The notes below the pieces were generated by a model, which was not told the origin of the DNA, did not search any database, and was given only the letters and a program-made list of their open reading frames with translations. A stretch of DNA of 52,742 nt from the NCBI GenBank assembly GCA_021463195.1, contig JAJTXZ010000027.1, positions 1 to 52,742 of the forward strand. Reading direction: 5' to 3'. The first letter of the stretch is position 1, and the number at the start of each line of letters is the position of its first letter. A program made the translations under genes and the position numbers. Below are positions 35,138 to 43,560 of the stretch, piece after piece. The stretch comes from Anaerolineae bacterium (GTDB lineage: Bacteria > Chloroflexota > Anaerolineae > UBA4142 > SHND01).

Positions 35138-35707
35138 TTAAAGCAGCTTTGCCACGTCGTCCCACAATTCGGGCATTTCCAACAACTCGGCATACTGCTT
35201 GACCCAATGTTCGATGCGCGCGCGATCTAATTTTGGATTCGCATCAATCAGCGATTGGATGTCCACCAAGTCCTTGGGACGATGCGCGATGGCTTTCATA
35301 ATAATCAAGTCTTCCACCGAAGGGACGCGCAGCTTGGTCCGTTCAATCTTTACGAGTTGGCTGCGTTCGATGGCTTCGGTTTCAAAGGGCAGAGCGCCGA
35401 GTGAAACATCCGCCAAAATTCCCGAAGCACGGTGACGTAAGAATACAACGCGGCTCGCGCGCGCAATCTCTTGAACGTTCGGCACGCGCGGTTCAAATCC
35501 TTCCTTATCTGCCGCGTCCAGCAAACGCGCAAGCTCAGCGATGGAGAGAAAAATCACCGCATCAACATCGGCAGTAAAACGCGGTTCACTCAACAAGCTC
35601 ACAGCAACTCCGCCGATGATCATTCCTTGACTCTCGAATTGGTCAATCAAGTTTTGTAGAGAGCGCAGCGCGCCGAGCAAGGGTTTGAGTTGGTTCGGAG
35701 TCTTCAC
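35138..35707 (-). CDS. AbiEii/MNT-like nucleotidyltransferase-fold protein
   Basis: A 189-residue protein resembling nucleotidyl transferase AbiEii/AbiGii toxin-type and related proteins. The core pattern is MIIGGVAVSLL followed by FTADVDAVIFLS, with the two Asp expected to bind metal, and the later third Asp in GILADVSLG. LRVPSVEDLIIMKAIAHRPKD is the usual helical tail. The start is GTG 35707, which overlaps the preceding gene's TGA as GTGA; an upstream ATG at 35734 would overlap by 31 bases. With its small partner it looks like a toxin-antitoxin or nucleotidyltransferase module; which role is unproven. Confidence 0.75.
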   Translation of the reverse strand: MKTPNQLKPLLGALRSLQNLIDQFESQGMIIGGVAVSLLSEPRFTADVDAVIFLSIAELARLLDAADKEGFEPRVPNVQEIARASRVVFLRHRASGILADVSLGALPFETEAIERSQLVKIERTKLRVPSVEDLIIMKAIAHRPKDLVDIQSLIDANPKLDRARIEHWVKQYAELLEMPELWDDVAKLL

Positions 35708-36000
35708 GGATAACCTGCCTTGAGACGAGCCCACCGCCTCCGCACGGGCGCGAGCTCCTTTTCAGGCGCGGGCTTGACCCAATTCATTGCAAGGGCAAAC
35801 TCAAAAAGCATGTTGAGACGTTCCCAGCGCTGCTCAATGGTCATTTCGCGTATTTCTTGAAGGTGAAACTCATTGACGCGCTGCCAACCCTCGCGCCAAC
35901 GCTCCACCTCCGCCCGCGTCATCTTGAGTGTCGGCGCAGGTTTTGCTTGATGCGCGTCACGCGCAACGCGTCGCGCCTTTTTCTTTGCCATAGCAAACAT
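35704..36000 (-). CDS. Small basic protein, partner of the nucleotidyltransferase
   Basis: About 98 residues (ATG 36000; an ATG at 35991 is also possible). The frame is open further upstream to 36183, but that would run through the LacI promoter and operator, so the longer form is rejected. The N-terminus is Lys/Arg/Ala-rich (AKKKARRVARDAHQ); the remainder is helical (EMTIEQRWERLNMLFEFAL). It is coupled to the nucleotidyltransferase by GTGA. Small helical proteins in this position often serve as antitoxins; that is inference from arrangement, not from a recognised family. Confidence 0.65.
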   Translation of the reverse strand: MFAMAKKKARRVARDAHQAKPAPTLKMTRAEVERWREGWQRVNEFHLQEIREMTIEQRWERLNMLFEFALAMNWVKPAPEKELAPVRRRWARLKAGYP

Positions 36001-36056
36001 TGTACGTTTTTGATTGATAACGTCAACCGCGCCAGATCCGAGAGCCAACTTTGCGC

Positions 36057-36085
36057 TTGACATTCTCCGAAAACGCGGGTATATT
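36057..36085 (+). promoter_or_regulatory. Consensus-like sigma-70 type promoter
   Basis: TTGACA (36057-36062), 17 bases, TATATT (36080-36085). It should drive the LacI-type gene, with the start point inside the palindrome at 36083-36117. Confidence 0.75.
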
Positions 36086-36117
36086 ATGAAAGCGGTTTCA
36101 GAAACCGCTTTCATAAT
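36083..36117. promoter_or_regulatory. LacI-family operator: 35-bp perfect palindrome
   Basis: Arms ATTATGAAAGCGGTTTC (36083-36099) and GAAACCGCTTTCATAAT (36101-36117) are exact reverse complements around A36100. TGAAAGCGGTTTCA inside it fits the cre-like consensus TGWAANCGNTNWCA typical of LacI-family sites. It covers the end of the -10 box and the presumed start point, so a bound repressor would block initiation. Autoregulation by the gene at 36136 is the natural inference. Confidence 0.85.
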
Positions 36118-36135
36118 TTGTTTCTTCGATTTTCG

Positions 36136-37149
36136 ATGGCTTCCAAAATAACTGCCCCGACCATTGACGATGTAGCCCGCCAAGCGGGCGTTTCGATTTC
36201 CACCGTCAGTCGCGTTCTGAATCGCACTGTTCCCGTGTCAGATGAAATCGTCGCCAAGGTGCAGGCGGCAATGCGCGACTTGCGCTATACCCCGCGCGCC
36301 GCGGCGCGCACACTCGCCACCGCGCGCACCAATACGCTCGGGCTCGTGCTAGCTGAATTGGTCGGCGACTTTTTTAGTCCGCTCTTGCACGGCATCGAGA
36401 GTGTCGCCGTCCAAAACGGTTATGACCTCTTGATTTCCACCGCCGGACGGCGCGGCCCGCACAATCAACTGCCGCATTCCTTTGACAAACATAACGCGGA
36501 CGGTCTCTTGATTTTCGCGGGTTGTCTCAATGACGATGGCGTGCGCGATATCCATTCTCTCGGTGTGCCAATGGTCTTGCTGCATCAAATGCCCCCGGAC
36601 AATTTGCCGATTCCATGCGTGACCATCGAAAACAAAGCCGCCACCCGCGCGCTCGTCGAACATCTCATTGTGCGTCACCAACGCACGCGAATTTTGCTGC
36701 TCACCGGCGAGCCGGGCAATGAAGATGGCTATTGGCGCGAGATGGGTTATCGCGAAGCGCTGGAACGTTATAATCTGCCGACGCGCGCGGAACTGATTGC
36801 GCCGGGCCATTTTGACCGTCGTATCGCGCAGGCGACGATGGAACGAATATTGCGCGAACGCATTTCCTTTGACGCGGTCTTTACAGGCGATGACGAAGCG
36901 GCGGTTGGCGTCTATGCGGCATTGCGCGCGGCATCTTTGCGTATTCCCGAAGATGTCGCCGTTGTCGGTTTTGACGACCAAAGTTTAGCCCAAGTGCTGC
37001 AGCCCGCGCTCACTACCGTGCATGTGCCAATTAAACAAGTTGGCATCCAAGCGACGCATAGTTTGATTCAATTGCTGCAAGGGAAACAACCGGAAGCGCT
37101 CACCCTCTTGCCGACGACAATGATTCTTCGTTCTTCCTGCGGTTGTTGA
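36136..37149 (+). CDS. LacI-family transcriptional repressor
   Basis: A 337-residue regulator. The N-terminal HTH reads TIDDVARQAGVSISTVSRVL and is followed by the hinge YTPRAAARTLATARTNTLGL. The periplasmic-binding-protein-like sensor domain contains DAVFTGDDEAAVGVYAAL and VAVVGFDDQSLAQ, and the C-terminus PTTMILRSSCGC is usual for the family. An in-frame TTG at 36118 exists, but ATG 36136 gives the standard start. It is read in the same direction as the sugar transporter genes that follow, so the inducer is probably the imported sugar or a breakdown product. Confidence 0.92.
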   Translation: MASKITAPTIDDVARQAGVSISTVSRVLNRTVPVSDEIVAKVQAAMRDLRYTPRAAARTLATARTNTLGLVLAELVGDFFSPLLHGIESVAVQNGYDLLISTAGRRGPHNQLPHSFDKHNADGLLIFAGCLNDDGVRDIHSLGVPMVLLHQMPPDNLPIPCVTIENKAATRALVEHLIVRHQRTRILLLTGEPGNEDGYWREMGYREALERYNLPTRAELIAPGHFDRRIAQATMERILRERISFDAVFTGDDEAAVGVYAALRAASLRIPEDVAVVGFDDQSLAQVLQPALTTVHVPIKQVGIQATHSLIQLLQGKQPEALTLLPTTMILRSSCGC

Positions 37150-37341
37150 CAAATGAAAAACGTTACAGTCGCCGCACCAAGCGTTTGCTGCGCGATTGTG
37201 AAAGGAGCAGTTGGCGCGTTATTCATCAGAAAAAATCGCATATTCCCCCAACCGTTACATGACGCCTAGCCCCGCGCGCGTCGCATCAAAAATATTTGAT
37301 CTCGCTGCGCGCCGCTAGAAAAATTCAAGGAGGAGAGTTTC

Positions 37342-38892
37342 ATGAAGAGTCGAATCAGCTGGACATTGCTTCCAGCGGCAGTCCTTTTGTTCATCATCGC
37401 CGCGTGCGCGCCAGCGCCCGCGCCCGCGCAGCCGACCGCTGTCCCCGCGCAGCCAACCGCCGTTCCCGCGCAGCCGACCGCCGTTCCCGCGCAGCCAACC
37501 GCCGTTCCCGCGCAGCCGACCGCCGTTCCCGCGCAGCCGACCACCGCGCCCGAAGCCACGGTCGCGCCAACCGCTACCGCGTTACCGACAGCGGAAGCGG
37601 GACGCAAACAAATTCGTTGGTTCGTCGGGCTGGGCACCGGCACCGATCCCGCCCAAGTCAAAGTGCAAGACGAGATTGTGAAAAAATTTAACGCGTCCCA
37701 AGACAAAATCCAACTCGTCTTGGAAGTCGTCGCGTACGATGCCGCGCGCGATGCTCTCGCCACCCAACTCGCCTCGGGCAATCCCCCGGACATTGTGGGC
37801 CCCGTCGGCGTTTCCGGCGCGGAAGCCTTTCACGGCCAATGGCTCGACCTTGCGCCCTTTATCACGAAAACAAATTATGATTTGACGCAATTCGACAAAG
37901 GCGCCGTGGACTTTTACAAAGTCGGCGGCGAAGGCCAAGTCGGTCTGCCCTTTGCGATTTTCCCCTCGGCCGTGTTTTATCAACGCGATATGTTCGACGA
38001 AGCGGATTTGAATTATCCGCCGCACAAGTACGGGGAAAAATACAAATGGAAAGACGGCGCCGAAGAAGAGTGGACGTTCGAGACGCTGAACAAACTCGCG
38101 GAAAAGTTGACGGTGGACAAGAACAACAAAGACGCGAGCGACTCGGCGTTCGACCCAAAGAATATCGTCCAATACGGTTATGAACCGCAGTATCAAGATT
38201 TGCGCGCGGTAGGTTCGTACTTTGGCGCAGGCACCTTTGTCGCGCCCGATGGCAAGACCGCGCAAATTCCGCCGCAGTGGGCCGAAGCGTGGAAATGGGT
38301 CTATAACGGCGTGTGGAAAGAACACATTATCGCCAATGGGCCCACGCGCGAAAGCCAAGAATTCGGACAGGGCAATCCTTTCAATTCGGGCAAAGTCGCA
38401 ATCGCATTGACGCACTTGTGGTACACCTGCTGCGTGACAGACGCGGGCGGCAACTGGGATGTGGCGGTCGTGCCTTCGCACAATGGCAAGACCACCTCCA
38501 ACTTTAATGCCGACACCTTCCGCATCTTGAAAGCGTCGAAAAATCCCGACGAAGCGTTCACCGTCTTGACCTACTTGCTCGGCGACGCGTCGTTGCCCCT
38601 TTTGAAAACATACGGCGGTATGCCCGGACGCACTGCCGACCAAGCCGTGTTCTTTGATTCGCTCAATGAAACGTGGAAGCAAAAAGTGGACTGGCAAGTG
38701 TTTATTGACGGCATCAAGTACGCAGACAATCCTTCCTTTGAAGGATACATGCCCAATTACAATGAATCGTTCGACCTCGCCAACGTGTTCTTGAACAAAC
38801 TGTACACGACGGACGGTCTGGACATGGACAAAGAAATCGCGCAATTCCAAAAAGATTTGCAAGCGGTCTTTGACAAAAAAGCTGCGCAGTAA
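37342..38892 (+). CDS. ABC sugar transporter, extracellular solute-binding lipoprotein (family 1)
   Basis: A 516-residue binding protein that delivers sugar to the two permeases downstream. The signal peptide ends at a lipobox IAAC with C22 as lipid anchor. A linker of six heptapeptides (AQPTAVP type, about residues 29-70) holds the mature domain off the membrane. The domain has ASGNPPDIVGPVGVSGAEAF, YKVGGEGQVGLPFAIFPSAV and GKVAIALTHLWY, as in family 1 binding proteins. AAGGAGG lies at good spacing before the ATG. The ligand is not readable; the neighbouring GH4, ChbG-like and kinase genes suggest a chitooligosaccharide or other amino-sugar oligomer. Confidence 0.92.
   Translation: MKSRISWTLLPAAVLLFIIAACAPAPAPAQPTAVPAQPTAVPAQPTAVPAQPTAVPAQPTAVPAQPTTAPEATVAPTATALPTAEAGRKQIRWFVGLGTGTDPAQVKVQDEIVKKFNASQDKIQLVLEVVAYDAARDALATQLASGNPPDIVGPVGVSGAEAFHGQWLDLAPFITKTNYDLTQFDKGAVDFYKVGGEGQVGLPFAIFPSAVFYQRDMFDEADLNYPPHKYGEKYKWKDGAEEEWTFETLNKLAEKLTVDKNNKDASDSAFDPKNIVQYGYEPQYQDLRAVGSYFGAGTFVAPDGKTAQIPPQWAEAWKWVYNGVWKEHIIANGPTRESQEFGQGNPFNSGKVAIALTHLWYTCCVTDAGGNWDVAVVPSHNGKTTSNFNADTFRILKASKNPDEAFTVLTYLLGDASLPLLKTYGGMPGRTADQAVFFDSLNETWKQKVDWQVFIDGIKYADNPSFEGYMPNYNESFDLANVFLNKLYTTDGLDMDKEIAQFQKDLQAVFDKKAAQ
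37426..37551 (+). repeat. Six tandem 21-bp units coding AQPTAVP
   Basis: In-frame repeats in the lipoprotein linker. Units 2+3 and 4+5 are identical 42-bp pairs, alternating GCCAACC and GCCGACC, which indicates a recent doubling of a two-unit block. Confidence 0.9.
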
Positions 38893-38902
38893 AACGAGCT
38901 GA

Positions 38903-38959
38903 CCGATTCGCGGCGCTGGATGGCGTGTGGGCGCTGTCCAGCGCATCGCAGCGAACCGG
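38903..38959 (+). promoter_or_regulatory. Intergenic stem-loop between binding protein and permease genes
   Basis: GCGCTGGA (38913-38920) pairs with TCCAGCGC (38937-38944), and the outer CCGATTCGC (38903-38911) with GCGAACCGG (38951-38959) with one mismatch. No T-run follows. Such elements between binding-protein and permease genes often stabilise the upstream mRNA or lower downstream expression; that role is inferred. Confidence 0.5.
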
Positions 38960-39057
38960 TTCTCGGATACGCGCATCATTCTTCTCCCCTCTCCTTCCCT
39001 CTCGCCATCGCACATCACATCGCGCCAGAGGGGGGAGGACGAGGAGGTCAAACGCTT

Positions 39058-39999
39058 ATGAGTTCGTTCAAAGAATTATTCACCATCTTTCAACTCCAAC
39101 CCAACGCGCGTCGCGAAGCGTTGTATGGGCTGTCGTTCATTGGACTTTGGATCGTCGGCTTTTTGCTGTTCACCTTATTTCCGATGATTGCGACGCTCGC
39201 GTTCACTTTTACCAACATTAATCTCGCGCAAGAGACGCCGCTGCAATTCGTCGGTTTGCAAAATTATCTGGCGATGTTTAACGATTCGCAGCTGCGCAAC
39301 GCGATTGGCGTCACGTTCAAGTACGCGTTGATTGCCTTGCCGATTGGACTCGCGCTGCCGTTAGGCGTCGCGCTGTTGCTCAACAGCAAACACTTGCGCG
39401 CCAAGAGTTTTTTCAGCATCATGTTTTATCTGCCCTATGTGATTCCCTTTGTCGCGGGCATCTTTGCGTGGGGCAGTTTATTGAATCCCGAATCGGGTTG
39501 GATTAATCAAACCCTGGAAGCGTTGGGCGTGCAAAATCCGCCCGGCTGGCTGAACGACCCGACCTGGGTGTATCCAAGTCTGGTGATTTTGGGTTTGTGG
39601 GGCATTGGCGGCGCGGTGATTATCAATCTCGCGAGTTTGCAAGGCATCCCCACCGAATTGTACGACGCCGCCAAAGTGGATGGCGCCGGCTGGTGGGCAA
39701 CCTTGTGGAATGTGACGCTGCCCATGATGTCGCCCGTGATATTTTATTCGCTCGTCTTGGGCATCGTCGGCGTCTTTCAATATTTTCTCGTGCCGCTCGT
39801 CATCACCGATGGCACCGGGCGTCCCGACGGCGCGACCATGTTTTTTAATTTGTATCTGTACAAAACGTTCTTTACATTCCAGAACATGTCATACGGCGCG
39901 GCGCAAGCATGGGTCTTGTTCCTGCTGATTCTCGCGCTCACCATCTTTTTATTCTGGAGCAGCAAATATTGGGTGCATTACACCGGCGACACGCGCTAA
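39058..39999 (+). CDS. ABC sugar transporter permease, MalF type
   Basis: A 313-residue inner-membrane permease with about six membrane segments. The cytoplasmic EAA loop, which contacts the ATPase, is visible in ELYDAAKVDGAGWWATLWNV with TLPMMSPV. ATG 39058 has GAGGAGG upstream; the frame is open to 38920, but that extension overlaps the stem-loop and lacks family sequence. It pairs with the MalG-type permease downstream. No ATPase gene lies in the locus, so a shared ATPase from elsewhere in the genome is expected. Confidence 0.93.
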   Translation: MSSFKELFTIFQLQPNARREALYGLSFIGLWIVGFLLFTLFPMIATLAFTFTNINLAQETPLQFVGLQNYLAMFNDSQLRNAIGVTFKYALIALPIGLALPLGVALLLNSKHLRAKSFFSIMFYLPYVIPFVAGIFAWGSLLNPESGWINQTLEALGVQNPPGWLNDPTWVYPSLVILGLWGIGGAVIINLASLQGIPTELYDAAKVDGAGWWATLWNVTLPMMSPVIFYSLVLGIVGVFQYFLVPLVITDGTGRPDGATMFFNLYLYKTFFTFQNMSYGAAQAWVLFLLILALTIFLFWSSKYWVHYTGDTR

Positions 40000-40047
40000 A
40001 AATTCGCCGCGCTTTTTCCGCGAATGAAATCTTGAACGGAGTGAATT

Positions 40048-41145
40048 ATGCAAGCTAAACCTTTAAATGAGACGCAGCGCGCCGCCGCGTCGGATGTTTC
40101 CACCTCTGCCCGCGCCAAGCGTTCGCTCCGTGAAAACGGCAAGTCGCTCACCATCACCTTTGTCGCGATTGCGCTGCTCGCCGCGTTTCTCTCGCCGCTG
40201 CTGCGTATCACAATGAACTCGTTCAAAACCGCGAACCAAGTGGCGGAATATGGCACGCCTTTGTATCCCGCCAAACCGCGCGTCGTCGAGTATCAAGGCA
40301 AAGAGTATGATATTTATAAAGTGCCGCTGGCGGAAGGCGTGCGCGAACTCGCGTTGTACAAAAAAGGCAGAGCGACGAGCGAATTTCTGGACCCCGCCAA
40401 TTTAGACGCGCCGCCGATTGTGTGGGAGGGCGCCTGGCGCTCGCTCGACCGCGCGTGGGAATTTGCGCCAACATTATCCAATTATCAACAAGTGTGGGAT
40501 TTGCTGGATTATCCGCGCTTGATGTTCAATACGATCGCGATCGCGATTATCGGCACCATTGGCACCCTGTTCTCCAACACGCTCGTCGCGTATGGCTTTG
40601 CGCGCTTTCGCATTCCGGGCAAACAATTTCTGTTCACCATTTTGATCGCGACCATTTTTTTGCCCGCCGCCGTCACCTTGATTCCCACATACACCATCTT
40701 TGTGAAAATTGGTTGGATTGGCACCTGGCTGCCCCTGCTCGTGCCAACTTTTTTCGCGAACGCCTATGATGTTTTTTTGCTGCGCCAATTCTTTTTGACG
40801 ATTCCGCGCGAAATGGACGAAGCCGCGATGATTGACGGCGCGGGTCCATTGCGTATTTTACGCTCGGTCATTTTGCCGCAGGCGTGGCCCGTAGTGATTG
40901 CGGTCGGCATTTTTCATTTCGTTTATACGTGGAACGATTATTTTGGTCCGTTGATTTATCTTTCCACGCGCCCCGATTTGCAGCCGATTGCGGTGGGGCT
41001 CGCGCGCTTTAACAGCATCTATGGCAATAAACCCGAACTCGTTCAGGCAGGCACCATCATGACGCTGATTTTGCCGGTGATTATTTTTATCTTTACCCAA
41101 AAATATTTTATGCAAGGCGTCGTCATTACGGGCGTGGAGAAATAA
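40048..41145 (+). CDS. ABC sugar transporter permease, MalG type, with an enlarged first periplasmic loop
   Basis: A 365-residue permease, against roughly 280 in usual MalG-type proteins. After the first membrane segment (ITFVAIALLAAFLSPLLRIT) there are some 80-90 extra residues (from NQVAEYGTPLYPAKPRVVEY to the FAPTLSNYQQVW segment) that should lie outside the cell. The EAA loop is EMDEAAMIDGAGPLRILRSV with ILPQAWPV. GGAGTG precedes the ATG. The enlarged loop might contact the binding protein; that is speculation. Confidence 0.92.
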   Translation: MQAKPLNETQRAAASDVSTSARAKRSLRENGKSLTITFVAIALLAAFLSPLLRITMNSFKTANQVAEYGTPLYPAKPRVVEYQGKEYDIYKVPLAEGVRELALYKKGRATSEFLDPANLDAPPIVWEGAWRSLDRAWEFAPTLSNYQQVWDLLDYPRLMFNTIAIAIIGTIGTLFSNTLVAYGFARFRIPGKQFLFTILIATIFLPAAVTLIPTYTIFVKIGWIGTWLPLLVPTFFANAYDVFLLRQFFLTIPREMDEAAMIDGAGPLRILRSVILPQAWPVVIAVGIFHFVYTWNDYFGPLIYLSTRPDLQPIAVGLARFNSIYGNKPELVQAGTIMTLILPVIIFIFTQKYFMQGVVITGVEK

Positions 41146-41218
41146 TGCAGACAACAGACCGCAGACGACAGACAACAAATTGCCGCTGTCCGCGGTCCGT
41201 CGTCTGGCGTCATTTTTT

Positions 41219-42511
41219 ATGAAAGTCGCAGTCATCGGCGGCGGTTCAACGTATACGCCGGAATTGGTGAATGGTTTCCTGCAGCGCGTCGCGAGTTTTC
41301 CTTTGCGCGAATTGTGGCTGGTGGATATTGACGCGGAACGTTTGCGCGTCGTCGGCGGTTTCGCGCAGCGCATGGCGGAAGCGCAAAACGCGCCATTCAA
41401 AATTTTTCTCGCCACGAATCGGACAGAGGCGTTGCGCGACGCGAGTTATGTGACGACGCAGCTGCGCGTCGGCATGATGCCCGCGCGGCGCAATGACGAA
41501 TATCTCGGCAAACGACACGGCTTGATTGGTCAGGAAACGACGGGCGTCGGCGGCATGGCAAAAGCGTTACGCACCATTCCCGTCATCCTCGAAATCGCGA
41601 ACGAAATGCGCGAACTCGCGCCGGGCGCGCTGCTCGCCAATTTCACCAATCCCGCCGGACTCGTCACGCAAGCGTTATCGCAATACGCGCCCGATATTTT
41701 ATCCGTCGGCGTCTGCAATGTTCCCATCAACGCGAAAATGCGAATGCTCGCGCAGTTGGAAAAAAATTTGGGCGCGCCGATCGAGCCCGCGCGCGGCGAA
41801 TTGAAAACGCTCGGACTCAATCATCTCTCATGGCATCGCGGGTTCACGCTCGACGGCGAAGATGTGTGGAATACGATTTTGCAAGATACGTTGACCGAAT
41901 TGCGCGCGCAAGAGCATCCCGAATGGACGCCGCGCTTGGTTGAAACGCTGCGCGCCATTCCAAATTATTATTTGCAATATTTTTATTACACCGCGAAAAA
42001 ATTGGCGGAACAAGAACATTGGCCCCCCTCGCGCGCCGAACAGGTGCAAGAAATCGAAAAAGGATTGTTGGAACAATACAACGACCCCGCGCTGCGCGAG
42101 ATGCCCGCCGATTTGATGAAGCGCGGCGGCGCGTATTATTCGACAGTGGCGACGCAACTTTTGAACGCGCATTACAACGATTTGAACGAAACGCATGTCG
42201 TCAATATCGCGCACAACGGCGCAGTGGCGGAATATCCCGCGCATTGGGTTTTGGAAATACCGTGCAACGTGAATCGCAAGGGCGTGCAGCCGCTTCCCAC
42301 GGAACCGTTGCCCGACGCGTGTTTTGGTCTGCTCGCGCAGGTGAAAGCGTACGAACTGCTCACCGTTCAAGCGGCGGTACATGGCGACCGTCAAGCCGCG
42401 TACCAAGCGCTCATCACAAATCCACTCGGTCCCAAGCCCGACCAAGCGCAAGCCGTTCTCGATGATTTATTGGAAACAAACAAAGCGTACTTGCCGCGAT
42501 TTAGCAGATAG
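41219..42511 (+). CDS. Glycoside hydrolase family 4 (6-phospho-beta-glucosidase type)
   Basis: A 430-residue NAD- and Mn-dependent glycosidase, starting MKVAVIGGGSTYTPELVNGF with the Rossmann motif. The metal ligands of GH4 correspond to C166 in VGVCNVPI and H202 in GLNHLSWHRG. GH4 enzymes cleave by oxidising C3, and ChbF, the E. coli relative, acts on deacetylated chitobiose-6-phosphate. Here the transporter is ABC type, so the substrate would be unphosphorylated or phosphorylated by the kinase encoded at 43595. ATG 41219 is preferred to an upstream ATG at 41180 because of the N-terminal motif. The 73-base spacer before it holds degenerate CAGACGACAGACAACA-type short repeats. Confidence 0.92.
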   Translation: MKVAVIGGGSTYTPELVNGFLQRVASFPLRELWLVDIDAERLRVVGGFAQRMAEAQNAPFKIFLATNRTEALRDASYVTTQLRVGMMPARRNDEYLGKRHGLIGQETTGVGGMAKALRTIPVILEIANEMRELAPGALLANFTNPAGLVTQALSQYAPDILSVGVCNVPINAKMRMLAQLEKNLGAPIEPARGELKTLGLNHLSWHRGFTLDGEDVWNTILQDTLTELRAQEHPEWTPRLVETLRAIPNYYLQYFYYTAKKLAEQEHWPPSRAEQVQEIEKGLLEQYNDPALREMPADLMKRGGAYYSTVATQLLNAHYNDLNETHVVNIAHNGAVAEYPAHWVLEIPCNVNRKGVQPLPTEPLPDACFGLLAQVKAYELLTVQAAVHGDRQAAYQALITNPLGPKPDQAQAVLDDLLETNKAYLPRFSR

Positions 42512-42671
42512 CGGATGACGGATAGCAGATGGCAGATAGCGAATTGCATATCGCGTATTGTCAAGGGTTAATCGCCAATCAAAAATCAAAAATCGCCCAA
42601 TCACCCAATCACCCAATCACCCATCTCCCAATCTCCAATCTCCAATCTCCAATCTCTAATCTCTAATTTCC
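42512..42671. repeat. Tandem short-repeat spacer ending at a start codon
   Basis: First come degenerate GATAGCAGAT-type units (42509-42540). Then TCAAAAA twice (42579-42592), three exact CCCAATCA octamers (42596-42619), four exact CAATCTC heptamers (42629-42656), and two TAATCTC/TAATTTC variants (42657-42670), one base before ATG 42672. No Shine-Dalgarno is visible. Confidence 0.9.
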
Positions 42672-43553
42672 ATGAACCCCATTCTCCAAAAACTCGGTTA
42701 TGCTCCCGACGCGCGCGTTGTCATTTTGCATGCGGATGATATTGGCATGTGTCAATCTTCGGTGGACGCGTATGCCGATTTGCTGGACGCGGGCATCATG
42801 TCCTCCGCCGCGACGATGACGCCGTGTCCGTGGTATCCCGCCGCCGCCGAATTTTTTCGCGCGCAGCAAAACAATCCGCATTTCGATATTGGCGTCCACT
42901 GCACATTGAACAGCGAATGGCAAAATTTTCGCTGGGGCGCGCTTTCGACGCGCGAACGCGCGAGCGGCATGTTGGACGCGGACGGTTATTTTTTTTCCAC
43001 GAGTGAACCCACGCAAGAACGCGCCGACCCCGACGCGGTGGAAAAAGAATTGACCGCGCAAGTGAAACGCGCGCTGGCGTCCGGTTTTGATGTGACGCAC
43101 ATGGATACGCACATGCTCACGCTCTTTCATCCGCGCCTCTTGCCGCCCTATTTGCGCGTCGCCCAAAAATTTCGCTTGCCCGCGTTCGTGCTGCGCGCCG
43201 AACACGCGTGGAATAACGACCTGCCGAAAAATATTTCAGCGTTGATTCGCCGCGCCGAAAAACGCGGGATGCCGACGTTCGACCATTTCGACGCCTTGTC
43301 GTTGACGCAGCACAAAAATCGTTTGCGCGAAGCGCAGCGCGCGTTGGATGCGCTGCCGATTGGTCTGAGCGCGCTCGTCTTTCATCCGTGCCGCGACGGC
43401 GCTGAAACGCGCGCGATGACACCCGATTGGAAATGCCGCGTCGCCGATCATAAATTATTTTTGAATGAACAATTTCGCGCGATGATTGCGACATCCGGCG
43501 TTCACGTCATCGGCTATCGCGTTCTGCGCGATGCAATGCGGAATCACGCTTAA
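42672..43553 (+). CDS. ChbG/YdjC-family carbohydrate deacetylase
   Basis: A 293-residue metal-dependent deacetylase. Motifs: VVILHADDIGMCQSS (D22/D23), DIGVHCTLNSEW (H76) and VTHMDTHMLTL (H143, H147), which together form the metal site, and the C-terminal LVFHPCRDGAETRAM. In E. coli, ChbG removes an acetyl group from chitooligosaccharides so that ChbF, a GH4 enzyme, can act. The same pairing occurs here, which supports an amino-sugar oligomer as the substrate of the locus. The ATG follows directly on a heptamer repeat. Confidence 0.92.
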   Translation: MNPILQKLGYAPDARVVILHADDIGMCQSSVDAYADLLDAGIMSSAATMTPCPWYPAAAEFFRAQQNNPHFDIGVHCTLNSEWQNFRWGALSTRERASGMLDADGYFFSTSEPTQERADPDAVEKELTAQVKRALASGFDVTHMDTHMLTLFHPRLLPPYLRVAQKFRLPAFVLRAEHAWNNDLPKNISALIRRAEKRGMPTFDHFDALSLTQHKNRLREAQRALDALPIGLSALVFHPCRDGAETRAMTPDWKCRVADHKLFLNEQFRAMIATSGVHVIGYRVLRDAMRNHA

Positions 43554-43560
43554 CGCAAAA

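Noticed and set aside
36001-36183. Extended N-terminus of the small partner protein into the LacI promoter
   Set aside because: It would translate through the operator palindrome; ATG 36000 or 35991 is more reasonable.
37150-37341. Promoter or LacI operator between the repressor and binding-protein genes
   Set aside because: TTGACA occurs at 37146 and CGTTACA occurs twice, but no -10 box at proper distance and no palindrome like that at 36083 is present.
37582-39051. Minus-strand reading frame of 489 codons
   Set aside because: It runs antisense to the solute-binding lipoprotein, whose signal peptide, lipobox and family motifs are clear. The antisense product has no recognisable domain.
42579-42671. 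CRISPR array
   Set aside because: Units are 7-8 bases with no spacers; this is a simple tandem repeat.
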